Source: Raineya orbicola
GTDB lineage: Bacteria > Bacteroidota > Bacteroidia > Cytophagales > Thermonemataceae
Assembly: GCF_002843425.1 (NCBI RefSeq)
Contig: NZ_NKXO01000025.1
Span: forward strand, 1-53,962
Reading direction: 5' to 3'
DNA: 53,962 nucleotides
The notes under the pieces were generated by a model. It was not told the origin of the DNA, made no database searches, and saw only the letters and a program-made list of their open reading frames with translations. This document shows positions 36,003 through 48,200 of this stretch, one piece after another. How positions within the stretch are numbered: position 1 is the stretch's first letter; every line of letters begins with the position of its first letter. The translations under genes were made by a program, and so were the position numbers.

Positions 36003-37052
36003 ATGAAAGTAGTTAGAATTTTCTTGCTTGTATTGCTAAGTTTAGCCTTGGGTGTGAGTGTAAATGCTCAAAAAGCTAAACCTAAAAAAGGTGTGCAACC
36101 CCGTAAAGTGAATGTGCCTGCGGTGTATAGAGTGGATAGCGACAATGATGGCGTACCTGATGTTCGCGACCAATGCCCTAATACGCCTACAAGCCAAAAA
36201 GTAGATGACTATGGTTGTCCACAAGATACTGATAAAGATGGTGTGTATGACTATGAAGATAAATGTCCAGGAACACCGGGTGATGCACAAGGCAATATGG
36301 GAACTATGGGACCTCGCGAAAACAACGGCTGTCCCTGGGGGGATAAAGACGGTGATGGATTTTTAGATAATGAGGATAGATGTCCCGATGTGGCGGGGGT
36401 TGCTCGTTATTTTGGTTGCCCTGCCCCTGATTTTGACCAAGACGGCGTTCCTGATGAAGAAGACGATTGTAAAGATAAAAAGGGACCTAAACACAATCGC
36501 GGTTGCCCTGAAATGAAAGACTCAGACGGAGATGGTTTGCTAGATTATGAAGATGGTTGTCCTGATAAACCCGGACCTCGTGAAACCAAAGGTTGTCCCA
36601 AAGTTGTTTCTGCCGCCGAAGAGGCTATCTTGAAACAAGCCAGCAAAATTGAGTTTGAGTCGGGCAAAGCCACTATTCCTGAAAAACTTCAAAAGAAATG
36701 GTATCCTATTTTGGATAAAGTGGCTGATATTCTCAAAAGCAAGCCTGAAACCTTTATGCTGATTGAAGGTCATACCGACAATGTGAAACCTCAAAAATCT
36801 CCTTTCCCTGATAATAAAGCTCTTTCAGAAGCAAGAGCCAAATTCGTAATGGATTATATGATTTCCAAAGGTATTGCGGCTACTCGTTTGAAAGCCGTAG
36901 GTTATGGCGATACTAAACCTTTTGAAATAGATTCGCCTGATGCCAAGCCACTTGCCAAACCCGAAGAAATCGCTGAGTACAACAAAACCAAGCAACAGAA
37001 AGAAATGAACAGACGGGTGAAAATGACTATCGCCTCTGTAAGGTTATGGTAA
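36003..37052 (+). CDS. OmpA-family outer-membrane protein with thrombospondin type 3 repeats
   Basis: A 349-residue exported protein. After a signal peptide (ending near SVNAQ) come five calcium-binding TSP3-type repeats of the form DSDNDGVPDVRDQCPNTP (about 45-205), then an OmpA C-terminal domain (about 220-349) with SEARAKFVMDYMISKGIAATRL and MNRRVKMTI, which binds peptidoglycan. It lacks the N-terminal eight-stranded beta-barrel of classic OmpA. It is probably an abundant envelope-stabilising protein; the single-gene unit has a good promoter and terminator. Confidence 0.92.
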   Translation: MKVVRIFLLVLLSLALGVSVNAQKAKPKKGVQPRKVNVPAVYRVDSDNDGVPDVRDQCPNTPTSQKVDDYGCPQDTDKDGVYDYEDKCPGTPGDAQGNMGTMGPRENNGCPWGDKDGDGFLDNEDRCPDVAGVARYFGCPAPDFDQDGVPDEEDDCKDKKGPKHNRGCPEMKDSDGDGLLDYEDGCPDKPGPRETKGCPKVVSAAEEAILKQASKIEFESGKATIPEKLQKKWYPILDKVADILKSKPETFMLIEGHTDNVKPQKSPFPDNKALSEARAKFVMDYMISKGIAATRLKAVGYGDTKPFEIDSPDAKPLAKPEEIAEYNKTKQQKEMNRRVKMTIASVRLW

Positions 37053-37066
37053 AAAAATAAATCCTA

Positions 37067-37099
37067 AAAAAGCCTGTAAGTAACGCTTACAGGCTTTTT
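37067..37099. terminator. Bidirectional terminator between convergent genes
   Basis: AAAAAGCCTGTAAG (37067-37080) and CTTACAGGCTTTTT (37086-37099) form a perfect 14-base stem with a 5-base loop. The A and T ends give a T run on either strand, so it ends both the OmpA/TSP3 gene and the acyl-CoA ligase gene. Confidence 0.92.
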
Positions 37100-37124
37100 A
37101 GTTTTCTTGTTATTTTTTACATTT

Positions 37125-38906
37125 TTACACGGCTACTTGCTCTGCATAAATTTCATTGATGTAGGCTTCATATTTTTGCGAAATATTTTTACGTTTGAGT
37201 TTGAGCGTAGGGGTAAGTTCCCCGCCTTCAATGCTCCAAGCAGTAGGCAAAAGCACAAATTTTTTAATCTTTTCGTATTGAGCTAATTGCTCATTTACTT
37301 TATCTATTTCCTTTTGGTAAAGCATCTGAACTTCTGCCAAATCTATGGCTTGGGTGAGATTTTCGTAGGGCAAACCCTGTTCCAAACACCAATTTTTCAA
37401 AGCCTCTTCAAAAGGGACAATCAGAGCCGCAGGAAATTTTTGGTTTTCACCAATCACCATAGCTTGCTCAATATAAAGCGAAAGTTTGAGGTTGTTTTCT
37501 ATGGGTTGTGGGGCTATGTACTTTCCGCCTGAGGTTTTGAAAATTTCTTTCTTGCGGTCAGTGATTTTCAGATATTTACCTTGCACCCATTCGCCAATAT
37601 CACCAGTTTTGAGCCAACCATCTTCGGTAAAAGTTTCGGCGGTGCGTTCAGAGTCTTTGTAATAGCCCATCATTACATTATCACCTTTTACCAAAATCTC
37701 GCCATCTTCTGCAATTTTTACCTGTACTCCTTCAATTACTTTGCCAACGGTGCCGATTATGTAATCTTCTTTGTTGGGTGAGCCTGCGGTAATAACGGGC
37801 GAGGTTTCTGTCATTCCGTAGCCTTCTAAAATCGGAATACAAGCTCCCCAAAAGATGCGTGCCAGTTTCGGATTGAGTGCCGCACTGCCACAAATAACGT
37901 ATTTTACATAACCTCCTAATGCCTCACGCCATTTATCAAACACCAAATTATTCGCTAAACTCAATTGCAAATTGTAAAATAAACCTTTGTTTTCTTGGGT
38001 ATCGTACTGCTCGGCAAGGTCTAATGCCCAGAAAAAGAGTTTTTGAGCAATTGGCGAAAGGGTTTTAGCTTTGGCAAGAATTTTTTCGTAGACTTTTTCT
38101 AAAATACGTGGTACAGCCGTAAAAACGTGTGGCTGAACTTCTTTCAAATTTTCGCCAATGGTATCCAAATTTTCGGCATAATAAATAGAAATGCCTTTGT
38201 AGATGTAAGCACACGTAACGGTTCGTTCAAAGATGTGGCAAAGAGGCAAAAAACTCAACGCTTTGTGTTCGTGGGTAAGTACCAAACTGCTAATAGCTGA
38301 TTTTACATTGCTTACCACGTTTTTATGTGAAAGCATTACGCCTTTGGGTTTGCCCGTAGTGCCCGAAGTGTAAATAATGGTGAAAAGGTCTTGGGGTTGG
38401 ATAGAGTTTTTTATCTGTTCTAAATCTTTTAATCTTTCTTTGTTTGCTTTTTTGAGTAAGTTTCGCCAATGTTGGGCATTAGGAATTTGTTCGAAGGTAT
38501 AAAGATTTTCTTGGGTTAAAAATGGACTTTCCTTGATAGCTTTCAGCAGTTTTTCATAAATATCGCCACTGCCCGCAAAAACAAGTTTGGCTTCCGAATG
38601 TTCTAAAATATAGCGATAGTCTTCAGCGGTAATAGTAGGGTACATAGGAACGCTTACGGCTCCTACTTTCTGAATAGCAAAATCTACAAAATTCCATTCG
38701 GGGCGATTATTGCTGATGATGGCGATTTTATCTCCCTTCTGTATTCCTAACTCTAAAAAAGCCGTAGCAAGTTGATTGGTGATGCTGATAAAATCTTGGG
38801 TGCTATAATGTACCCAGCCGCCATATTCTTTACAAGCCAAAGCATCTTTTTTAGGAAAATTTTGGGCTTGGTATTCTAGCAGGTCAAAAACACGTGAAAT
38901 TTGCAT
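37125..38906 (-). CDS. Long-chain fatty-acid-CoA ligase
   Basis: An ATP-dependent acyl-CoA synthetase of the ANL superfamily that activates fatty acids to acyl-CoA. The AMP-binding signature IIYTSGTTGKPKGVMLSH lies at about residue 185; EGYGMTETSPV and GWLKTGDIGEW, then the catalytic lysine region TSGGKYIAPQPIEN, follow. I place the start at 38906 (MQISRVFDLLEYQ, 593 residues); upstream ATGs at 38912 and 38930 are possible but the latter is only 11 bases from the fbp terminator run. It matches isocitrate lyase as a fatty-acid growth function. Confidence 0.93.
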   Translation of the reverse strand: MQISRVFDLLEYQAQNFPKKDALACKEYGGWVHYSTQDFISITNQLATAFLELGIQKGDKIAIISNNRPEWNFVDFAIQKVGAVSVPMYPTITAEDYRYILEHSEAKLVFAGSGDIYEKLLKAIKESPFLTQENLYTFEQIPNAQHWRNLLKKANKERLKDLEQIKNSIQPQDLFTIIYTSGTTGKPKGVMLSHKNVVSNVKSAISSLVLTHEHKALSFLPLCHIFERTVTCAYIYKGISIYYAENLDTIGENLKEVQPHVFTAVPRILEKVYEKILAKAKTLSPIAQKLFFWALDLAEQYDTQENKGLFYNLQLSLANNLVFDKWREALGGYVKYVICGSAALNPKLARIFWGACIPILEGYGMTETSPVITAGSPNKEDYIIGTVGKVIEGVQVKIAEDGEILVKGDNVMMGYYKDSERTAETFTEDGWLKTGDIGEWVQGKYLKITDRKKEIFKTSGGKYIAPQPIENNLKLSLYIEQAMVIGENQKFPAALIVPFEEALKNWCLEQGLPYENLTQAIDLAEVQMLYQKEIDKVNEQLAQYEKIKKFVLLPTAWSIEGGELTPTLKLKRKNISQKYEAYINEIYAEQVAV

Positions 38907-38940
38907 AAGCATAAAATTTTGTTGTTGCATTGCAATTTAC

Positions 38941-38975
38941 AAAAAAACCGACGCAAAGTTTTGTGTCGGTGGCTT
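38941..38975 (-). terminator. Terminator of fbp
   Basis: CCGACGCA (38948-38955) pairs with TGTGTCGG (38962-38969) with one G-T pair, and on the minus strand a run of seven T follows (38947-38941). It lies between fbp and the acyl-CoA ligase start. Confidence 0.8.
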
Positions 38976-38981
38976 TTATTT

Positions 38982-39977
38982 TTAAGGATTAAAGGCAATA
39001 GCTTTTTCTACCATATTTTTTGAACCTATGTACAGAGGCACTCGCTGATGAATAGAAGTAGGCTCAATTTCTAAAATACGTTGCTTGCCATCGGAGGCTA
39101 CTCCTCCTGCTTGTTCTACAATAAAGGCAAGAGCGTTGCATTCGTGCATTAGGCGAAGTTTGCCATTTTTATCTTTGGCAGTAGCAGGGTACATAAATAT
39201 TCCCCCTTTCAGCAGGTTTCTGTGGAAATCTGCTACTAAAGAGCCAATATAGCGAGCTGAATATTTTTTTTCTTTGCAGTAATTCAAATAATTTTTTACC
39301 CCTTCGGAAAGGTCATTGTAATTGCCTTCGTTGATAGAGTAAATTTTGCCGTCATCGGGGGTTTGCAAATGGGGTTTGGAAAGAATATACTCGCCCAAAG
39401 AGTTTTCGTAAGTGAAGGCATTGACGCCGTGTCCGGTGGTATAGACAAGCATTGTGGAAGAGCCATAAAGCACGTAACCTGCTCCTACTTGTTCAGTACC
39501 TTTTTGCAGAAAATCTTCTAAAACAGGGGGCGTTCCCAAAGGACTTTTACGGCGATAGATAGAAAAAATTGTACCAATAGAAACATTTACGTCAATATTA
39601 GATGAGCCGTCCAGTGGGTCTATGGCAACAATATATTTGCCATTCAGGTTGCCTGTGTCGATGAAATCATCATCTTCTTCCGAGATAATTCCGCATACTT
39701 CGCCGCCGTTTTTCAAGGCACGAATAAAACGCACATTGGCAATGACATCAAGTTTTTGTTGCTCTTCGCCCTGAATGTTATGCGTGCCGTAGGAGCCTGT
39801 AATATCAATCAGCCCTGCTCTATTGATTTCTCGGTGAATGATTTTGCTTGCCCAAGCAATATCACGCAAGAGTTGCGATAGGTCGCCTGTGGCATTAGGG
39901 AATTGGGCTTGGTCTTGCTTGATGAACCTATCCAAGGTTCTGCCCACAGAAGGAACGTGAGGAGTAGTGTTACTCAT
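38982..39977 (-). CDS. fbp: Fructose-1,6-bisphosphatase class I
   Basis: Gluconeogenic enzyme of 331 residues removing the C1 phosphate of fructose-1,6-bisphosphate. The metal-binding motif [24 protein letters not shown] (about 112-135), the earlier SEEDDDF and the C-terminal NEGNY...[18 protein letters not shown] block with [15 protein letters not shown] are intact. The start [18 protein letters not shown] is supported by the promoter. Together with isocitrate lyase it fits growth on non-sugar carbon. Confidence 0.97.
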   Translation of the reverse strand: MSNTTPHVPSVGRTLDRFIKQDQAQFPNATGDLSQLLRDIAWASKIIHREINRAGLIDITGSYGTHNIQGEEQQKLDVIANVRFIRALKNGGEVCGIISEEDDDFIDTGNLNGKYIVAIDPLDGSSNIDVNVSIGTIFSIYRRKSPLGTPPVLEDFLQKGTEQVGAGYVLYGSSTMLVYTTGHGVNAFTYENSLGEYILSKPHLQTPDDGKIYSINEGNYNDLSEGVKNYLNYCKEKKYSARYIGSLVADFHRNLLKGGIFMYPATAKDKNGKLRLMHECNALAFIVEQAGGVASDGKQRILEIEPTSIHQRVPLYIGSKNMVEKAIAFNP

Positions 39978-40015
39978 AATTTTGCTTTTTGGGTGAATAC
40001 TCTGAAAATTGCTTG

Positions 40016-40048
40016 CAAAATTACGATTTTTTTAGTTTTATACTCAAA
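40016..40048 (-). promoter_or_regulatory. Promoter of fbp
   Basis: On the minus strand TTTG (40048-40045), 21 bases, TAATTTTG (40023-40016). The predicted start is about 30 bases before the fbp ATG. The rest of the 250-base gap holds the terminator of the next gene and A/T-rich sequence. Confidence 0.65.
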
Positions 40049-40164
40049 ATTATTTGATTAAGTCATATTCATTGATTATTCGAGTTTACTTTATGTAAGT
40101 GTAGCCGCACTATTTTCGCAAACAAGAATAATTGAGAAGTATATCAAAACCTCCTTCCAAATAA

Positions 40165-40199
40165 AAGAAAGATGCAAGCCAAAAGCTTGCATCATTTTT
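40165..40199 (-). terminator. Terminator of the lipoprotein pair
   Basis: GATGCAAGC (40171-40179), loop CAAAA, GCTTGCATC (40185-40193), a perfect 9-base stem, followed on the minus strand by TTTCTTTTATTT. Confidence 0.82.
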
Positions 40200-40227
40200 G
40201 TAATTAAAAGCTTTGAAATGTAAAAAA

Positions 40228-40776
40228 CTAAAACTTTGCTTTTTTATCAATTTCTAATCTACCTGTAACAATTGTAGTATCACTATGCTGACGTCCTTCT
40301 ACAATCATCGCCTTAAATTCTGCTTCCATAGATTGCTCATTTTCTCTTAAAATATGAAAGTTATATTCATCTGCATATCTTTCATCAAGCCAAGTGGCTG
40401 CATAAGTTGCTTCGGGGCGTATCAAACTGATACTATATGTTTTAATATCGTCCCAAAAGTGGTAATTTTGCACCAATTTAGTATGATGGGTGGTTGAGGA
40501 TTTTTTTCTTGCAAAAGAAATGAGCGTTTGTATTTCAGCATTATTATTCTTTTGGTAGCCAGTGATACGAATAAATCGTAAATCTTTTACATTATCGGAT
40601 TGAGGTTCCTGAATACCAACAGATACCTTCTCGTAACTGATAGTCCGAATATTTCCTTGATTGTCGGAAATGGTGATTTGCATTGTACCAGCCGATTCAT
40701 CTATATCTTTTCGTTTGCAGGCATTAAGAGCCAAAATAATCGCAAAAAAAGCAAGGATTTTTTTTAGATTTTTCAT
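40228..40776 (-). CDS. Lipoprotein of unknown function
   Basis: A 182-residue exported lipoprotein from the ATG at 40776: MKNLKKILAFFAIILALNAC gives a clear signal with cysteine 20. I do not recognise the mature part; it looks like a mixed alpha/beta domain with segments such as MQITISDNQGNIRTISYEK and LRFIRITGYQKNN. An upstream ATG at 40830 would lie inside the preceding gene. It starts 4 bases after the stop of the repeat-containing lipoprotein gene, so the two are co-transcribed and may act together on the cell surface. Confidence 0.8.
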   Translation of the reverse strand: MKNLKKILAFFAIILALNACKRKDIDESAGTMQITISDNQGNIRTISYEKVSVGIQEPQSDNVKDLRFIRITGYQKNNNAEIQTLISFARKKSSTTHHTKLVQNYHFWDDIKTYSISLIRPEATYAATWLDERYADEYNFHILRENEQSMEAEFKAMIVEGRQHSDTTIVTGRLEIDKKAKF

Positions 40777-40780
40777 AAAT

Positions 40781-41871
40781 TTAATAAGTTTTGAGCCAAT
40801 TTGCACCTGGTACATAAAGACCTCTGCCACCTGTGTATATTAAGCTGGGTCCTTGACCGTGTGAAGAAACATACAAATGCATCAAGTAACTATTGAAACT
40901 ATAAGTCCATTTGCTTGGGTCAATTAAATGACTACTACCATACACTTCATTGAGATAAAATTCTTTATTTTGATTGCTTGTAGTATAAGGTTCATTAATG
41001 TAATGGTTACGTGATGTGTAAGATTGATTATTATAACTTGAAGAACCATTAAAATTATTCACAAGAGTCGTTCTATTTTCGCCTGCTGGTGTCCAAATAG
41101 GAGAGCCAAAGGTTCGTCTTTTTAAATACTCTAATTTCATCCGCATATACAAAAAAGAACCACTAGAAGAAGTACCTGGCAACTTAAATTTTGTTGCGGC
41201 TATTTCAAATACTTGTTTATATGTATGTCCGCCAAAGTGATATTCATATTGATATTTAGCATCTGCATAATTCCTTCCATTTTCTCTATTTTCAACCAAA
41301 ATATTTTCAAAGTTATAACTTGGAATTTCAATTAGCAATCTTTTATCAAATACTCCATTGACTTTTAGGCTATTTTCTTGTGAATAAGGGATCTCATAGC
41401 TTTTACCTTCACTTACAAAAACAATGATGTTTCCTACTTGAAATTCAGCTTTTGAATTCAGTATTACCTGAAAAAAATTAGGTAGTTCAAGACAACTATC
41501 ACACAAAATAAGAGGACTTGCACTACTATCATTCAAAATTTGACGATTGAACCTTCGCCAAGAAACATAATTTGGAAAAGCATTTTCAAAAGAGTCAATA
41601 CTTTGAGGATTTTTAGTTAAATAGTTTAATAGATTTTTGAAAACTTCGGAATTTTCAAAGACTAGCCTGCCATTTTCAAATCTAACTTTACTATTAACTC
41701 GCTTTTGATAATTATCTGATATGTTAGGTTCAATAATATTTTCAGGAACAAGATTACAGGAAATCAAAAGCGTAAAAGAAATAAACGTAATGAGTACGTT
41801 GAAAAATTTAAGAATTGAATTGAATTGAATTGAATTGAATTGTGTTGTGTTGTGTTGTGTTGTGTTGTCAT
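40781..41871 (-). CDS. Lipoprotein with pentanucleotide repeat tract; apparently out of frame (phase-variable candidate)
   Basis: The frame from 41767 downward encodes 328 residues of an unknown protein with a Tyr/Asn/Ser-rich C-terminus (SSYNNQSYTSRNHYINEPYT). Upstream in the same frame lie codons for LKFFNVLITFISFTLLISCN, a normal lipoprotein signal, but no ATG, GTG or well-placed TTG; the frame is open only to a stop at 41876-41878. The first ATG after a good promoter is at 41871 and lies in another frame, with eleven five-base repeats (41812-41866) in between. The offset from this ATG to 41767 is 104 bases; removal of one unit (99) or addition of two (114) restores the frame. The CDS is given from that ATG. 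A rare ATT start at 41815 is the alternative. Confidence 0.65.
41812..41866. repeat. Compound pentanucleotide microsatellite: GAATT x6 then GTGTT x5
   Basis: Read on the plus strand, GAATT occurs six times without interruption (41812-41841) and is followed by GTGTT five times (41842-41866), 55 bases in all. On the coding (minus) strand these are AACAC and AATTC units, placed between the ATG at 41871 and the lipoprotein signal. Such tracts change length by slipped-strand mispairing. Confidence 0.95.
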
Positions 41872-41893
41872 AAGTTTAAGAATTTAGTTTTCG

Positions 41894-41925
41894 CAAACGT
41901 ATAAAATAGTTTTTAAAAAAACAAA
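41894..41925 (-). promoter_or_regulatory. Promoter of the repeat-containing lipoprotein operon
   Basis: On the minus strand TTTG (41925-41922), 20 bases, TACGTTTG (41901-41894) is a full match. The RNA would start near 41886, about 15 bases before the ATG at 41871. Confidence 0.7.
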
Positions 41926-41927
41926 AA

Positions 41928-45173
<3,246 letters not shown>

Positions 45174-45193
45174 AACTGCTTGCTCATTCTTTG

Positions 45194-45201
45194 TATGTTT
45201 G
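45194..45201 (+). promoter_or_regulatory. -7 box before the helicase gene
   Basis: TATGTTTG matches TAnnTTTG, 23 bases before the ATG at 45224. No TTTG is found 17-21 bases upstream. Read-through from lptC is also possible, since no terminator separates them. Confidence 0.35.
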
Positions 45202-45223
45202 TATCTAACTAATAAAGTTTGCT

Positions 45224-48200
45224 ATGACTACTAAGTTTTTCACCAACAAAGACGAAAATACTCTTATCAGTAAGTTTGAGGGAGTGTTTAAGTACAATCC
45301 AAACATTCATTATTTTGATGCATTAGTGGGATATTTTCGGGCTTCGGGGTATTTTCGTATCAGACCGCTTTTAGAGAAAGTGCCTAAAATCAGAATTCTT
45401 GTAGGTATCAATGTAGATAAACTATTAGCAGAAGCTCAAAAAAAAGGATTTGACTTTTTTAGAAGTAAAGACAGAACCAAAGAAGAATTTATTCAAGAAA
45501 TCAAAGAAGATATTCAACAAACTCACTATGACCAAGAAACCGAAAAAGGTATTTTACAATTTATTAAAGACATCATAACAAAAAAAGTTGAAGTCAAAGC
45601 TCACCCCGACAAGAAAATTCACGCCAAAGTGTATATTTTCAGACCTGAGCCTTTCAATCAGCATACGCCTGCATCAGTGATTACAGGCTCTTCCAACCTG
45701 ACCGATGCAGGATTAGGTGCAAGCACAATACGCAACTACGAGTTTAATGTACAACTCAACGATTATGAAGATGTAAAATTTGCCACCGAAGAATTTGAAA
45801 TTCTTTGGAAAGAAGCTGTAGATATATTGCCTGTCGATGTGCAAAACATTGAAAAGAAAACTTACCTGAACGATGATATTACTCCTTTTGAGCTTTACAT
45901 TAAGTTGCTTATAGAATACTTCGGAGAAAGCATAAACTATGACCCCGACTCTATTGGCGACTTGCCTGCTAATTTCAAAAAACTTTCCTACCAAATAGAT
46001 GCCGTCAATGAAGGTTTCCATATGCTTTTGAAGCATAATGGCTTTATACTGGCTGATGTAGTAGGTTTAGGCAAAACCGTAGTAGCTACAATGGTAGCTA
46101 AAAAGTTTATTCTGCAAAACGGCAAAGAAAATACCAAAATATTAGTGATTTATCCACCTGCTGTGGAAAAAAACTGGAAAAACACTTTCAAATATTTTGG
46201 CATTGATAAATATGCCAAGTTTATTACCAACGGAAGTTTGCATAAAATTTTAGAGGGGCATTCAGACTACTGGAACAAAGAAGAATATGACCTTATCATT
46301 GTAGATGAAGCTCATAAATTTCGCAATCATACTACGGGAGCATTTCAGAATTTACAACTCATATGCAAAAGCCCAAGAGCTAACAAAGGACACATAGAAG
46401 GTCTGCAAAAAAAAGTTATTCTCGTAACAGCTACTCCTCTCAATAACAAGCCCGATGATATTTTTCATCAAATACTGATGTTTCAAGATGCTCGGCAATC
46501 TACTTTGCCTATTACCAATCTGACATCGTTCTTTGCTTCGCTTGTGGAGGAATACAAAGCTCTTAAACGTACTGAAAAACCTGATATTGATAAGCTACGC
46601 AATATTTACGGCAAAATCCGAAAAAATATAATTGAACCTATCACTATTCGTAGAACCCGAAAAGATATAGAAAATATCCCCGAATACCAAAAAGATTTAG
46701 CAGAGCAGGGCATCAGATTTCCCAAAGTAGAACCTCCTAAAAAAATTGAATATGTGATGAACGAAAAGCTCAATCAGTTATTTTACAAAACGGTTTTCTA
46801 TCTGATTGATGAAGATAAACTTAATTATGCTCGCTATCAAGCTATTGCTGGATTGAAACCTGAGGCGGCAAAAGGATTATATGAACGTGCAGAATTAGCT
46901 TCTAAATCTTTGGCTATGATTATGAAAACTCTCTTGATAAAGCGATTAGAAAGTAGTTTTTATGCTTTCAAAAAGTCGCTGAATTCTTTCCAAAAAGCCA
47001 CCGACCGAATGATTAAAATGTTTGAAAATGACAAAATATTCATCGCTCCTGATACAGATATCAACAAATTATTAGAAAAAGGTTGGAGTGAAGAAGAAAT
47101 TGAAAAAGAAATTGAACGACTAAGCGAAGAAAACCCCAAAAATAGAGTTTTTAAGGCATCAGATTTCAAACCTGAATTCATTCAGCTTCTAAAAAAAGAC
47201 AAAAAAAACATAGATGATTTAGTGAATTCGTGGCAAGAAATAGAAGATGACCCCAAATTAGAAGTATTTTTACAAGCACTCCAAACACAATTCCTGAACA
47301 AAAAAACGAACATAGAAGGCAAGTTAGTTATTTTTTCTGAATCAAAAGATACAACAGATTACCTGAAAAAACGTTTAGAAGAACAAGGCAGAACAGATGT
47401 ACTTACTATTTCCTCTGAAAACCGAAACGACCTCTACGAAACCATTGTTGCTAATTTTGATGCTAATTGCGAGCATCAGAAACAAAAGAACGACTACAAT
47501 ATTCTCATTACTACCGAAGTATTAGCCGAAGGGGTGAACTTGCATCGCTCTAATGTGATTGTGCATTATGATACACCTTGGAATGCCACCCGTTTGATAC
47601 AACGGATTGGGCGGGTCAATCGTATTGGAACAAAAGCCGATACTATTTACAATTATGTATTTTATCCTTCCGCACAAGGCGACTCGCAAATCCAACTCAA
47701 TAAAACCGCTCTAACGAAAATTCAGGCATTTCATACCGCTTTTGGCGAAGACAATCAGGTTTATTCGCAAGAAGAAATTTTAGATGAAGTCAAACTATTC
47801 AATAAAGAGGCTGTCCGTGAAGAAGAAGACGAACGCCTGAAATATCTCTATTTCTTGCGAAAATTTAGAGATGAAAACAAATCTTGGTTTGAAAAAATCA
47901 AAAAATTGCCTCTAAAATCACGAACAGGTAGAAACTCAACAACCCTCCATAGACCTGAACTACAAAACGGAACCGCTGTGTTCTTAAAAAATAGTAAAAA
48001 ATTTGAATTTTATTGGGTAGATAGCCAAAATCAGCCTTATGAAATTACTCCGCTCGAAGCTTTCAAGATTTTTGAAGCTCAACCCGACGAAAAATCTTGC
48101 CAACTGATTGAAAATCATCATAAGCACGTAGCGATTGCCATCAATCATTTTCAATCGCAGGAGTATAAGTTAGTAGCTCTGCAAGAAACTCCCGAAGCTT

